NCBI GenBank assembly: GCA_963931805.1
Contig: OZ007501.1
Coordinates: 117,317,718-117,381,717 of the forward strand
Origin: Microdon myrmicae
Lineage: Eukaryota; Arthropoda; Insecta; Diptera; Syrphidae
Length of the DNA: 64,000 nucleotides
Direction: 5' to 3'
This document shows, in pieces, positions 22,086 through 32,956 of the stretch. The position numbers and the translations under genes were made by a program. The first letter of the stretch is position 1. The number at the start of each line of letters is the position of its first letter. Below the pieces are notes generated by a model that worked only from the letters and a program-made list of their open reading frames with translations, had not been told where the DNA came from and did no database searches.

Positions 22086-23856
22086 TGTGGGGCTTTTCAG
22101 GGCCCGAAGAGCCATGCATCGCTCGATCCCCACTATTCCAGGCGAACGACTTACCTCTCGGTCGAAATTCAGCAAGGTAGCGTAACCTTGCTACGGCATT
22201 TACCCCCAGCCAAATCGCCGGAATTATTACGGTTATCCAATCGGATAACTGTTTTGAATATCCGTTAGGCAGCTTACCTATTCTGTGGGGGTTTTCCTTC
22301 CAAACCCCTTTTTCTCCAACACTACCCCTGAAAAATATTAAATCCACGGCAAAGCTTATCACCTTGCCGTGGCATCGAAAACTCACCCTCGGGCAGGTAT
22401 AATTCCTAAAAAACATTAAGTCCACGGCAAAGCTTATCACCTTGCCGTGGCATCGAAAATTCACCCCCGAGGCGTACATTATTTCCTAAAAAAGCATAAG
22501 TCCACGGCAAAATCATCACATTGCCGTGGCATTTGAAATCCTATCCTTAGGCATACATTCTATTCTGGGCATCTCGTTCCCATAGCCTTATGCTATGGAA
22601 ACAACATCAACAAAGAGTTCCTTGTTGACTCGTTTTATTGTTTGCCCATGGCACTTCTTACATGCGGCTATTTGGTCCCATTGTTTTGCCACCGCCGACA
22701 AGGTTTCGGCCGAGGCAAACCAAACATTTCTCTAATTACCAGCAATCGCTGGTTTCCTATTATCGGTCCCCACATTCAGGGACCGCAATTAAGCAACGAA
22801 CTGGATGCAGCCAGAAAATGTTTACTTTCAACATCTGGCAACGGCTGCACCCTATATTCGTTGCAATATTTAAACATCATCAACCGAAATGTTGATTTAT
22901 GGCCTCCCATTAGGATGACCAAATCTTCGGTTTGGGTCTTTCGCACCCCAGATGTTAGTGTTTACATTCATGGAAAATGCATTAGCGATGTTGGCCTCCA
23001 TCCACGGTCGCCGAACGATCGTATGCAAGGCATACGCACACATGCATAATGTATGCCTATTTCACCCGGTCCAATCACGATTAACTACCTCGAGTTAATC
23101 GTGTAACTCCTCCTCTTTTTCAGTTTCTTTGAGGTTCCCTTTTCTTTGATGAGTTCCAATTAGCGAGTCAGATTTTAGCTACCTAGCGGTTCGGGAGTGT
23201 TGATACATCGGTGTCATAATGTTAATAAGTTGTGTCTAGTAATTCTTGAAATGCCTATTCGTGTTCGTACAAAGGTTCGAGATTCAAAAATAAAAGATTG
23301 TCGTTGAATTTAAGATCTAAAGTGCTACTAAACAGTTTGCAAAAATAAAAGATTGTCGTTGAATTTAAGATCTAAAGTGCTACTAAACAGTTTAGCGAAA
23401 ATAAAAGATTGTCGCTGAATTTAAGACCTAAAGTGCTACTAAACAGTTTAGCGAAAATAAAAGATTGTCGTTGAATTTAAGATCTAAAGAGCTACTAAAC
23501 AGTTTAGCGAAAATAAAAGATTGTCGCTGAATTTAAGACCTAAAGTGCTACTAAACGGTTCAAAAATAAATGTCGTAGTCATAATCAATCATTAAAGTTG
23601 TATGTAAGAGTTATTAAGAAAATTAATAAAGTACCAGTAGTCGTGGAACTGAATAGATGTGGTGGAGAAAAACTATGTTAAATTAAATAGAGTTCATTAA
23701 CAATAAAGTTCACCGAACCTCCACAGTGTTTTACTTCCGGAGTTTATTTTCCTCTTTCGGAGAACTTTGTGCGGTTTTTCTGTGTTTTTGGAGAACTATC
23801 GGTGGGTGTTGGCTGAATCCGCGCCCGTGCTTGGTGTATAGCCCAACCACCCCACA
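22086..23856 (+). repeat. 3' LTR of the CsRn1-type element (1,771 bp)
   Basis: It is colinear with the 5' LTR, with a handful of substitutions (for example near 22,246 and 22,286). The minisatellite (23,285-23,566) has five units instead of four, with starts at 23,285, 23,340, 23,396, 23,452 and 23,508. It ends CCCACA and is followed by CCCT. Confidence 0.92.
23285..23566 (+). repeat. LTR minisatellite, 55-56 bp x 5
   Basis: This is the partner array of 15,601-15,823 with one extra unit. The link between units is GTTTAGCGAAAATAAAAG in most copies here but GTTTGCAAAAATAAAAG in most copies of the 5' LTR. So the arrays differ in unit type as well as in number. Confidence 0.9.
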
Positions 23857-24617
23857 CCCTCTATTGTAATGATAGAAATGTTTCCGATCTATGTTTAAAC
23901 AGGTGCACGTCTCTTTCCTTTCTTCAACGCGCGTTCGTTTGTCCTTCCTTCCAGGAGGAAGACATTCATTTCCAGTGGCATCGATATCACTAAGGAACCT
24001 TTCCAATGAGACGCGGATCGGTTCTCATTGGCCAAATTGCCGAAGGATTTTCTTTCTCTGGTGTGCGTGAAACCCATCGCAGGCATAGAGGCTGGGTCAA
24101 TTTCACTACGGGGAGTTGGAATTCGCCAGTCAGTCAGATTCCTTACGGAGAAGTGTAAGCACGCGCAGAGAGTAGGATTCACATTAGTCTTTTAATCCCC
24201 TTGAGGAGTTCAGTCTAGGGTCGCGAGTGTTAGTCGGTACCAACATTAATAACCAAAAGTTTAAATCCGTGGGTTAATTTCATGTACTTTAAACAAATTA
24301 ATGATCGCTAGTGAAATCCACGGTTTATGTACCTGCAACGGCACCAACGCTGTAAAGTTGATAAATTTAAATCCGGTATACATGTAATGACCAAGAGTGT
24401 GAGAAATCCTAAACAATAAAGCAGTTACCATCAGCAATCGTAAAGTGTTTCATTTTGTTTTCCTTTGCTGCCTTCGAGGATCAACTTGTGTGCTTGTTTT
24501 CCTTTTTTTTTACATCGGTGTTTGGGATTTTTGTGAACAATATTGTGCGCCATTTAGTGTTGTGGGGTATTTGACATGACTCGCGTTCGTGTTTACGCAT
24601 AGTAAATACCCCCCACA
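23857..24617 (+). mobile_element. Solo LTR A, right half
   Basis: It continues the LTR begun at 13,919. It contains the AGTCAGATT initiator (24,132-24,140), an AATAAA near 24,415, a TTTTCC-rich U5 and the end CCCCACA at 24,617. The duplication GGTC follows at 24,618-24,621 and matches 13,915-13,918. Confidence 0.85.
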
Positions 24618-25925
24618 GGTCTTCCAACAATCGAAGAGCAAATTGTAACAACAAGAGGAAAATGTTATACTAAATTGTCTTTTTCATCTGGATACATCGC
24701 TGAAAAATATTTCAAGTCCGTAATACGCCGACCTACGCCAAAGAGAATACCATCCGCAATATCTAACATCGTTGCAGTTGCAATTGAAATGGACCTTCCA
24801 TTGAGGCACTTTACTAAATATCTGTCCTTACACCCACCTTGGACAATCAAAGAGTCGTCTTTCATTCTCGACCTAAATTCGAACCGAAAAAGCAATACCG
24901 ACAGCAAATTCTTCCGTGCTCTCTTCAACGATATCTCGGCCGAATTCAGAACAAAAGGATGGACGTTACTTTTCACCGACGGCTCCAAAATATCTGAAAG
25001 CGTTTCATTTGCAGTTGTCCATGAAGATGGGTCAATTATTAGCACGGGTCTACTGTGTGAAGAAGCATCAATCTTCACTGCAGAAGCACTTGCTATTCTG
25101 GAAGCTTTAAAATTGCAGCAAAAACTTGCGGTAAATACATTATCTCAACTGATAGTATATCAGTTATTAATGCTATCCGTAATGATAAATATAATGTCCA
25201 TGTCATAAACAAAATTAGAGACATCCTCATTCGTTCACCTAAAAAACTCAAAATAATGTGGAATATAAGGAAACGAACATGCGGACAAAGCTGCTGCTAT
25301 GGGTCACAAAACGCCACTCCATTTCATTGAAACGTTCACCAAAAAAGACCTTTCCAACGCTATTCGAAATATTCACTTAAAAATGGAACAAGACTTATGG
25401 AAATCATATGCACACCACTACGCCACTATTAATCCAGAACGCGACAAGCCAATATATCCCACAACGACAACAAAAACCGCAAACACAAATTTTACAAGAC
25501 TCCGCTTAGGCCATACAGCCGTCACTCATCAGCATCTACTACGCAAAGAAGATCCTCCGATTTGCACAACATGCAACGCAGTCATCGACATTAAACATAT
25601 TTTGGACTTAGGACAATGTTCACTGCCCAGTTTAGTTATAAACGATATTTTTAAAAACAACTCTGCGTTATCAATTTGAAAAGCCCCAAATACAGAAAAT
25701 ATATTAAGAATCAACGAATTTGTAAAACTATATAATATTCCTATATAAATTACATATATTCATATAGAAGTAATATATATAAATACATACTATTATTTTA
25801 ACTAAATATTTAATTAGTATTAGAGCCGATGGTCCCTGCAGCTTGTGCTCTTTAATTAAGATTAGCAATGTAATTTTTTTATGTAATTATTTTGTTAATA
25901 AAAAATAATAATAATATTTGCCCAG
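24618..25925 (+). pseudogene. I-like element, ORF2 C-terminal part with RNase H, and 3' tail
   Basis: It resumes the ORF2 frame cut at 13,918. The RNase H domain starts with LLFTDGSKI (~24,966) and a TAEALAILEAL motif (~25,080). The frame is then broken near 25,140-25,290 and continues to a zinc-finger-like CTTCNAVIDIKHIL (~25,567). The stop is at 25,677. The 3' end is AT-rich and finishes in a (TAA)n-like tail at 25,898-25,920, the tail type of I-clade elements. RNase H plus a TAA tail is the basis for the I-like call. Confidence 0.75.
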
Positions 25926-26446
25926 TGACGCGTTGGAGGAGTGAAGTGAACCCGTGTCGTGCTAGACACAATACCTCACCCCCCCACAGAACCATAAAAT
26001 ATTAGAAAACCAGGTAAAATGGAATAATAAAGTATACCAGATTGAGAACTGCCATTGTTAAAGTAGACTTCGTTTTTAGCTAAAAATTGCTTTTTTAAGT
26101 AAATGCGTTTTCAAACAAAATAAACATGTGTATCAAAATGTATTCTTTGTAGATATGTGCACAATAAAAATAATAACAATACAGATATTGAGTTCAAACT
26201 TCAACTAATAGAAAACAAACGTTTACGTAGGTTTTTCTCAGTAGTGCTGACTGAATAATGTAAAACACATAATAATAATAATGGACTCTTAATACACAAT
26301 CAACAAACATGAAAATGCATAACAGAGTAGTCAAAGAGAAATTACAATTTCTTAAGACGGATGTAAGAACTCAAGAGTTAGAATATCATGCTTACCAACT
26401 AAAAAGTAAGAAACATCTAGATTCGTAATCACAGGACTTCCACCTT
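25926..26446. other. LTR end remnant and unrecognised AT-rich DNA
   Basis: Bases 25,930-25,987 (GTGAACCCGTGTCG...CACCCCCCCACAG) resemble the U5 end of the gypsy-group LTRs, so the I-like element probably landed in an LTR. I see no feature in the remaining AT-rich stretch. Confidence 0.35.
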
Positions 26447-26580
26447 TGTTACGGACCGACCTTGAGTCCAGGTCCCCCCAGAATCCACTAATCCCCCTTC
26501 GTTTCCCCTCTTTACCTATAAAGGGAGAACAACTCGACAAGTAGTTAATTTGCATAAACTACTTTTCTTTTCGTCCAGTG
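26447..26580 (+). repeat. Partial LTR of the 17.6/297-type family
   Basis: It matches the first ~130 bases of the LTRs at 28,502 and 32,957: CTTTGTTACGGACCGAC.TTGAGTCCAGG, CCCCCAGAATCCACTAATCC and the TAATTTGCATAAACTAC block. It diverges afterwards. It is an older copy than those two. Confidence 0.8.
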
Positions 26581-27420
26581 ACCAATGGAAGGCGATCTCT
26601 GGGACGTAGATCGTAGTGGTGTGTGTTGGTGCTCTTAGCAATGCGCTAATGGATCATTGTTTACTCATGCAACGAAGGTCATGAGAAACGAAATCTGAAA
26701 CGTAAAAAAGAATTCAAACAAAGGGAAAATCGACCAAGGGCATCGTGTGTAATGAGGGGTGCAGCTAAGCAAATACGCTGCAACTCTTTAGGTACCAATG
26801 GATTTGGGATACACAATGGAAATTGTATATCGGATCTTTGGTCGACGGGAAAAAACCGAATCCTCTGTCTGCATTTGTATATGCTGAAGAATTCGTTTGG
26901 TGGCTAAGCACGAAGTTGGCGTTGTTTGTCAGTTGGACAAACAGATCATGAGTCGGGTCTATTGCGGCTGAGCAAACAAGCTGCTTGGCGTTGCTTTGTC
27001 GTTGGACAAAAGGATCGGCTGGATATGTGCATGCGAGAAGATTAAAATGCACATGTGGGACGGAAATTTGCCTGGCACACAAGGGCGCCGTATAGTTTTT
27101 CCTCGAATATGATGCATGTGTAATATAAAGAATTCTTTCAGGAAATTAGAAAATGCATTGGATGCATAAATGGTAAGAATTCGTTTACAGGGTATTATAG
27201 GCTATGCATTAGATAACCTTGATACGTGAAGCTTTTGCAGGTGCTAATCCAATTGCATTAGCGGAAAACAATGGGGCTTTGTAGCTTCAGGACAGAAAGC
27301 TTTGCGGGTAATTGGGAAGGCAAGTAGTGGCGTTTAGTTTACAAAACCCACGTCCATGCTGGCGCATCAGTAAAAACTACCCTATACCCCATATACATAT
27401 CCCTATATACATATTCCTGC
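26581..27420 (-). repeat. Decayed minus-oriented LTR-like DNA
   Basis: Phrases such as GAAAATGCATTGGATGCAT and GCTAATCCAATTGCATTAGCGG, plus short inverted GTTGGACAAA motifs, resemble the U3 of the minus-oriented gypsy-group LTRs. No boundaries or duplications could be fixed. The open frame 27,082-26,765 (minus) is taken as chance. Confidence 0.3.
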
Positions 27421-27423
27421 ATA

Positions 27424-28501
27424 CAATTGTGGCCAACTAATTAAGAACGATTTTAGCACCCCCTGGTAACACCGTTGCATCAATTATGAGATATGACAAC
27501 CATCATGAAAAGTACCGCTATTCCTTCCTTCATCTCTATTTTCATGTAAAACAGCAATTATCAAAGTTTTTGCACATGTACATTGGTCAAATTTATCCTC
27601 TTTCAATTGGCGATATAATTAAGAACGATTTGTTTCTTTTTGTATAATTTCGTTTTAAACGTAAATATTTGTTGGTAAATATAATAATTTGTTCGAAAGT
27701 TAACCGAGTTATAAGTTCTTGCTTTGTTTTACGACATTTGAACGGGATATGGGAAAGAAAAAAAGCTGTACAAAAAACATGAGAGAACCGATAATAAATC
27801 TTCGAAATAATGAAAGGTTGTCATATAAAGAAATTTCAAACAAGCTTAATTGCTCTAAAACAATGGTATTTAATGCTATAAATATGTAGAAAAACATAAA
27901 ACCACAGAACTCGTAGCAAGACGGAGATCTCGTAAAACGACTGAAGCCCAGGATAGGCTATATGTTCGAGCTGCAAAAAAAAAATCCATTTGAGTTCAAA
28001 AGAAATACGAAAAGAAGTTTTCGGCGAGGACCTAAATGCATTTTCAGCACGCTCTATTAGAGAGCGATTAACTGAGAGCCAGATTTTTGGAAGATCGGCT
28101 AGAAAAAAACCATTGCTATCATTATAAAACTGAAAGGCTAGGTTAGCTTTTGCCAGGGAACATGAGAATTGGAACATCTCGCAGTGGAAAAAAATATTGT
28201 GGAGTGATGAAACAAAATCAACAGAGTCGGTTCCGATGGAAAGCAATATGTTCGACGGCCAAAAAATCAAGCATTCAACCCTAAATACACCACTGTCACC
28301 CTCAAACGTGGAGGAGGAAGTATCATGCTATGGGGTTGTATGTCATACAAAGGAACCGGTCCGTTACATCGCATAGAAGGTATAATGAACGCCCAAAGCT
28401 ACATTAATGTCCTTGAAGATGTAATGCTGCCCTATGCAGATGGAGAATTGCACGGAGACGCGATATATCCCATAGTCGCGAGTTTAACACACCCCCGAGT
28501 G
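27424..28501 (+). mobile_element. Tc1/mariner relic with IR/DR-type left end
   Basis: The left end follows a TA at 27,422-27,423. An identical 16-mer (TAATTAAGAACGATTT) occurs at 27,438-27,453 and 27,616-27,631, 178 bp apart. This is the direct-repeat arrangement within the inverted repeat seen in IR/DR Tc1 elements such as Minos. The transposase relic follows. The right end is missing: the 17.6-type element starts at 28,502, and no Tc1 sequence resumes after it. Confidence 0.7.
27749..28480 (+). pseudogene. Tc1-like transposase, broken
   Basis: The frame starts with MGKKKSCTKN and a helix-turn-helix region (RLSYKEISNKLNCSKT). It is stopped at about 27,885 and shifts frame several times. Recognisable later parts are LAFAREHENW...WSDETK (first catalytic Asp region) and LWGCMSYKGTGPLHRIEGIMN (near 28,327). 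The second catalytic Asp and the Glu region are gone. It cannot encode an active enzyme. Confidence 0.75.
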
Positions 28502-29052
28502 TGTTACGGACCGACATTGAGTCCAGGTCCCCCCAGAATCCACTAATCCCCCTTTGATTCCCCGCTTTACCTGTAAAAGGAAAATAACGCGCCAAGTAGC
28601 TAATTTGTATAAACTACTTTATGCAAATTCTACTTGGCGGAGAAAAAAATAATAAAATAAAACATAATACACCGGAAATAAATTCGCAAAATTGAAAATT
28701 CGCCGTAAATCTTCGAATGTTTTGCACGTTTTCACAAATCCAGCTCTTCAATCGTAATTGATAATACTGTGATATAAATTAAGGAAGAATCTGAACCTCG
28801 ATGGACTAACCATGGCTTCCACATAAGAGATAATTCCTTAATCAACAAGGAAAATTTGTACAATAAATCATAATTAACCAAGGAATAGCTTGCAGAACAG
28901 GGGAGCAGCCTTCAACGCCCCCTGCAACCAGTCGCAGATACAAAACATAAACCCAAGATACCCAAGATAAACCACAGTAAGCCCCCCCTTCTTACTTAAA
29001 TTGATTTACCCTTATTAACTTATAATATTGTTATACAAAAAAAAACATAACA
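28502..29052 (+). repeat. 5' LTR of the 17.6/297-type element
   Basis: It starts TGTTACGGACC and ends CATAACA. It carries a CAAGTAG/CTACTTG-type palindrome around AATTTGTATAAACTACTTTATGCAAATT (28,595-28,640). It differs from the 3' LTR at a few positions only. Confidence 0.9.
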
Positions 29053-29055
29053 AAT

Positions 29056-29072
29056 TGGCGCAGCCGGTAACC
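29056..29072 (+). other. Primer-binding site, tRNA-Ser-like
   Basis: TGGCGCAGCCGGTAACC begins three bases after the LTR. It resembles the TGGCGCAGTCGGTAGG site (tRNA-Ser primer) of Drosophila 17.6/297 elements with a few differences, which supports the family assignment. Confidence 0.75.
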
Positions 29073-29560
29073 ACCAGCTGGAATTGATATCGAAGCCGGC
29101 GGGGATATAAATCCAGTGGTGGAAGAGCCCCGAGGCTCTAACGTCCCTACGCCGACTAGCGGAACTAGCGGCTAGGTTAAAAAAAAAAACAATCCGAAAT
29201 AACAAAAAAATAAATAACATAAATAAAAATATAGATTCTCCTTTTCTCGGGTTTATTTTCCAATTACAGGAAAGATAACGAAATCAACGTTGGGAAGAAA
29301 AATTGGAGATAGCTTACAAAAAAAAAAAAAAAAATGTTTCCACTGTTTTAGTGTTCTCTTTTCAGATTTTGTCTTCTTCTTTCTTTTATTTATATAGATT
29401 GGTTCTAGTCTCTCATCGTTGGGTCGTTTAAATTTGTTCTTACCTCTCATCGTTGGGAATTTTATTTAAATAGATTTAATCCCTCATCGTTGGATTATTG
29501 TTCCACTATCGTGTTTTCGTTCGCTACGGGAAAAAGCGAACTACGGTCAGAATAATCCGG

Positions 29561-29760
29561 NNNNNNNNNNNNNNNNNNNNNNNNNNNNNNNNNNNNNNNN
29601 NNNNNNNNNNNNNNNNNNNNNNNNNNNNNNNNNNNNNNNNNNNNNNNNNNNNNNNNNNNNNNNNNNNNNNNNNNNNNNNNNNNNNNNNNNNNNNNNNNNN
29701 NNNNNNNNNNNNNNNNNNNNNNNNNNNNNNNNNNNNNNNNNNNNNNNNNNNNNNNNNNNN
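29561..29760. other. Assembly gap (200 N)
   Basis: These are undetermined bases. The fixed length of 200 suggests a scaffold join of unknown true size. It falls in the gag 5' region of the 17.6/297-type element, so a missing repeat copy may be the cause. Any reading frame crossing it is meaningless. Confidence 0.98.
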
Positions 29761-31151
29761 TATCATTGACCAGTCACCTTCACATGAAAGGAACGACGAA
29801 TACCATGCTCCCAACTCATCAAATAGTCAACCAATGCTTAAGAATAATCCATTCTACTATTGGGAGGAGGAACAAGACCCCCCCCGAGAGGAAAGAAATA
29901 GGGTTTTAGATAGGACCTACGGGGATACTCGACCAAACCCCCAGGAATCGAGACAAAGGCAGAATATGCCTAGACACGATGCGTCTCGGTAGTAGGAATA
30001 GGAACTCTAACACTAGATTCCAAACAATCTCACCCGTTACACGCCCACAAACAGGGAAAAACCCGTTTAGGTCGGATACACCACCACACATTTCTAGAAG
30101 ACCAACCGGGTCTAGGCCAAAGAAGCCCGAGGCACCACGACACCTTCAAAGAGGCGGAGGTGATTATCTTAGTGACTCCTCTAGTCAAGGTAGGGACAAG
30201 CGTACACCAAATCCATGGGTAGCACGCATGACTTGCAGCTTCTGCAATAGAAAAGGGCATGTATACGACGAATGCCTTCGACGCCGAAACACTCCAAACT
30301 GTACAAAGTGTAATCGATATGGGCACGATGCCCAGGATTGTCGGACACTTAATACACAAAGGAAGGCGGAGAATCCTGAACCTACACAAATAAGGTCACA
30401 GAACCAAAGGAAGTCACCGGTGAATACCTCAAACCAGCAGGAACGACCATCCACATCGAAACAAGCAACTACATCGAATCGTAGAGTGTACAGCATTCGA
30501 TGTTGTTGTGAGTTTTGTGGCCGAAAGGGTCACACGGGGGACGAGTGCCGTATCAAGGCAAAATGGATAAAACCACGAAAGCCAATAGAGACACCCAATG
30601 TGGTTAAGTCTGTACGTAGAGACCACACCCCAAAGACCTGCACGGTCAATACAGAATGGCAGACAGTCCAAAAAGGAAAAATTTCAAAGGACAGCAAACA
30701 GCCGTGCGACAAAGGCGGTAAACAGACTCGAGCCAAGAGTAGTATTAGTACGAGCAGTACTGAACACTCGGAGGCTCGAAAAATAAAACAACGCCAACAC
30801 CGATTACAACGCCATCGACCCGAATCGAACCGTAGCCAGTCGAATTCAACCGCTACGGACGCGTCAGAGACGCCAAAAAAGGGACATAGGCGACAGAAGA
30901 ACGGGGAATGGCGCACATTTTGTAAGCGACACAACCACATGGCGACAGTGTGTCGAGGAGAAGTCGGAAAACTCCCAGAGGTCGGGCAGGAATTCCCCAA
31001 CCCGACCGAATTAAAGCCACTACGGAATACAATGCGGAAAAAAACTTTCGGAGGGAGACAACCTCCAGTATATCCGACATTTATTCTCACAGGAGGAATT
31101 ACCAAAAGATCCAAGGTTGGCACAATTACACGAGGAACTCCACTTAGGTAA
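29761..31151 (+). pseudogene. gag of the 17.6/297-type element (partial)
   Basis: From the gap to about 29,990 one frame encodes a charged region ending RQRQNMPRHDASR. The frame then changes and runs from 29,979 to 31,151. It holds three CCHC knuckles: CSFCNRKGHVYDEC, CTKCNRYGHDAQDC and CCEFCGRKGHTGDEC, then a CKRHNHMATVC variant. This is the nucleic-acid-binding nucleocapsid part. The N-terminal half is hidden by the gap. Immediately after gag the sequence enters RT in another frame, so the protease was deleted. Confidence 0.8.
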
Positions 31152-31935
31152 AAACCTAAGTCCTCAAGAATGTCAATCCATAGTGGAAATATGTGAGGAG
31201 TTTAACGATATTTTCCACCTTAAAGGTGACCTCCTAACATATACCAGTGCAATAAGGATCAAGCACCGATAAATCAAAGAATGTACCGTCTGCCTGAGTG
31301 CAAGAAAGAGGTGATCAACGAACAAGTACGGGAGATGCTGGAGAATGACATCATTCAACCAAGCAAAAGTCCGTGGAACTCACCACTCTTGGTAGTTCCT
31401 AAGAAAGCGGGCCCCGATGGAAAAACCCGATGGAGAGTTGTGGTCGATTTCAGAAAACTGAACGATAAAACCATCGGTGATGCGTACCCTCTCCCTCGAA
31501 TAGAGGACATTTTAGACCAGCTCGGTCACTCACGCTATTTTTCCACGCTCGATTTAGCCAGCGGCTACCACCAAGTCTGAGTAGATCCGAAGGATCAAAA
31601 TAAGACAGCGTTCAGCACAAATTACGGCCGCTATGAGTTCAAACGTATGCCATTTGGTCTGAAGGGAGCACCAGCTACGTTTCAGAGACTCATGAACCAT
31701 GTCCTAACCGGGTTGCAAGGAATCGAATGGTTTGTTTATCTGGATGACGTGGTCATATATGGAAAAAACCTAGAACACCATAATGACAAACTACGGAAAG
31801 TATTCGATCAAATTAGATACCACAACCTCAAGTTGCAACCAGAGAAATGCAAGTTCCTCCAGAAGGAAGTAGTATATCTGGGACATGTTTGTTCCGAAAA
31901 AGGGGCAATGCCAAATCCAGACACGACAGCTAGTG
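31152..31935 (+). pseudogene. pol RT N-terminal part of the 17.6/297-type element
   Basis: Reverse-transcriptase motifs are readable: RWRVVVDFRKLNDKT (~31,431), PRIEDILDQLG, STLDLASGYHQV, MPFGLKGAPATFQRLMN (~31,647) and the catalytic box YLDDVVIYGK (~31,737). Stops lie at about 31,270 and 31,578-31,580. It ends at the deletion junction near 31,935, before the connection domain and RNase H. Confidence 0.85.
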
Positions 31936-31940
31936 GCATG

Positions 31941-31991
31941 GAAAGGCCTCTTTGCAATGTGGTAATAACCGACATTGCAAAGAGGCCTTTC
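31941..31991. repeat. 20-bp perfect palindrome at the RT/integrase junction
   Basis: The left arm is 31,941-31,960, the loop is 11 nt, and the right arm is 31,972-31,991 (core ACATTGCAAAGAGGCCTTT). The right arm belongs to genuine integrase coding sequence (ITDIAKRPFDK). The left arm is an exact inverted copy of it at the breakpoint. Confidence 0.9.
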
Positions 31992-32803
31992 GACAAAGTA
32001 TACTTAGATATAGTAGGTCCTCTTGATCGCACTCCAACCGGCAATCAATATATACTTACATTCCAAGACTACTTGTCGAAGTATATAGATTGCTACGCTC
32101 TCGCAGATGCGGAGGCAGAAACGGTGGCCACAGTCTTTTTCGACCAAATAATTGCTCGGTATGGTGTTCCGAAGCAATTGGTCACCGATCAGGGAGGCAA
32201 TTTCCTAAGCAGTTTGTTTAAAAGCGTGTGCAAACTGCTCCGTATTAAAAAACTACAAACCTCAGCGTACCACCCACAATCGAATGGAGCCTTAGAAAGG
32301 GCCCATCGTCCACTCGTAGATTACCTGCGAAGCATTGTGGATGGGAATTCCCAATCATGGGACCAGTACCTGAGAACGGCAACATTTGTATACAACACCA
32401 ATGTACACGAAGGTGCTAAGCTTGCGCCAATGGACTGTCTATTTGGGTTTACCCCGGAGGTACCGACAAGCATAAAGCAACCTCCGGAACCGGTATACAA
32501 CCATGACAGTTACCATAAGCTATTGAAGTACAAACTTCAACATACGTACGAAATAGCAAGGCGTAACCTATTAACTTCCAAGAAGAAGTCGAAAGAGTAC
32601 TATGACCGTAAGATACGCCCATTCACGTTCCATGTGGGCGACAAAGTTTTAATACGTAATGCCCAAAAGCAAGGAAAATTAGCTCCCATATGGAGGGGTC
32701 CCTACAAGGTAGTGCAAATAAATAGTCCGGTAAATAGCGTCGTTAAGGTAGGGAGAAGAAATGTGGTGGTGCACAATAATAGGCTAAAACCCTATTACGA
32801 ATA
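31961..32803 (+). pseudogene. Integrase core and C-terminus of the 17.6/297-type element
   Basis: It is in frame with the RT fragment across the deletion, so a fused protein could be made. Catalytic regions are YLDIVGPL (D), VTDQGGNF (D) and HPQSNGALERAH (E). The C-terminal GPY-type module is WRGPYKVVQI, followed by HNNRLKPYYE and a stop at 32,802. The zinc finger that normally precedes the core is absent. Confidence 0.88.
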
Positions 32804-32941
32804 GAGGAAGCCAAAAGCAGAAGAAACCACGACAAACAAGGGAAGAAAATACACCACAGACGGTGTAAGGATCAATGCTACAGTTTGATACTTAAGTAGC
32901 CAAGCTTCGTTCCTCTTCTAAGAATGAAGCTATCACTATTT

Positions 32942-32950
32942 AAGGGGGGA
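32942..32950 (+). other. Polypurine tract of the 17.6/297-type element
   Basis: AAGGGGGGA lies six bases upstream of the 3' LTR start at 32,957. The intervening CGGTAT is short. Confidence 0.75.
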
Positions 32951-32956
32951 CGGTAT

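Larger units (their letters stand above)
14402..23856 (+). mobile_element. Full-length CsRn1-type Ty3/gypsy retrotransposon (9,455 bp)
   Basis: The order is 5' LTR (14,402-16,115), primer-binding site, long leader, gag, frameshift signal, pol (protease, reverse transcriptase, RNase H, integrase), polypurine tract and 3' LTR (22,086-23,856). The flanking 4-bp duplication is CCCT. No env is present. CsRn1 assignment rests on the gag C-x2-H...C-x3-C motif, the GLRNAAQTFQR reverse-transcriptase motif and a TGGTGACC primer site. The LTRs differ by only a few substitutions plus one minisatellite unit, so the insertion is recent. The one clear defect is a gag frameshift. Confidence 0.92.

Noticed and set aside
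26765..27082. A 105-codon minus-strand open frame
   Set aside because: It lies in LTR-like repeat DNA with short inverted repeats and has no recognisable protein feature.
29498..29992. Open frame spanning the N run
   Set aside because: Most of its length is undetermined bases, so the frame across the gap is meaningless.
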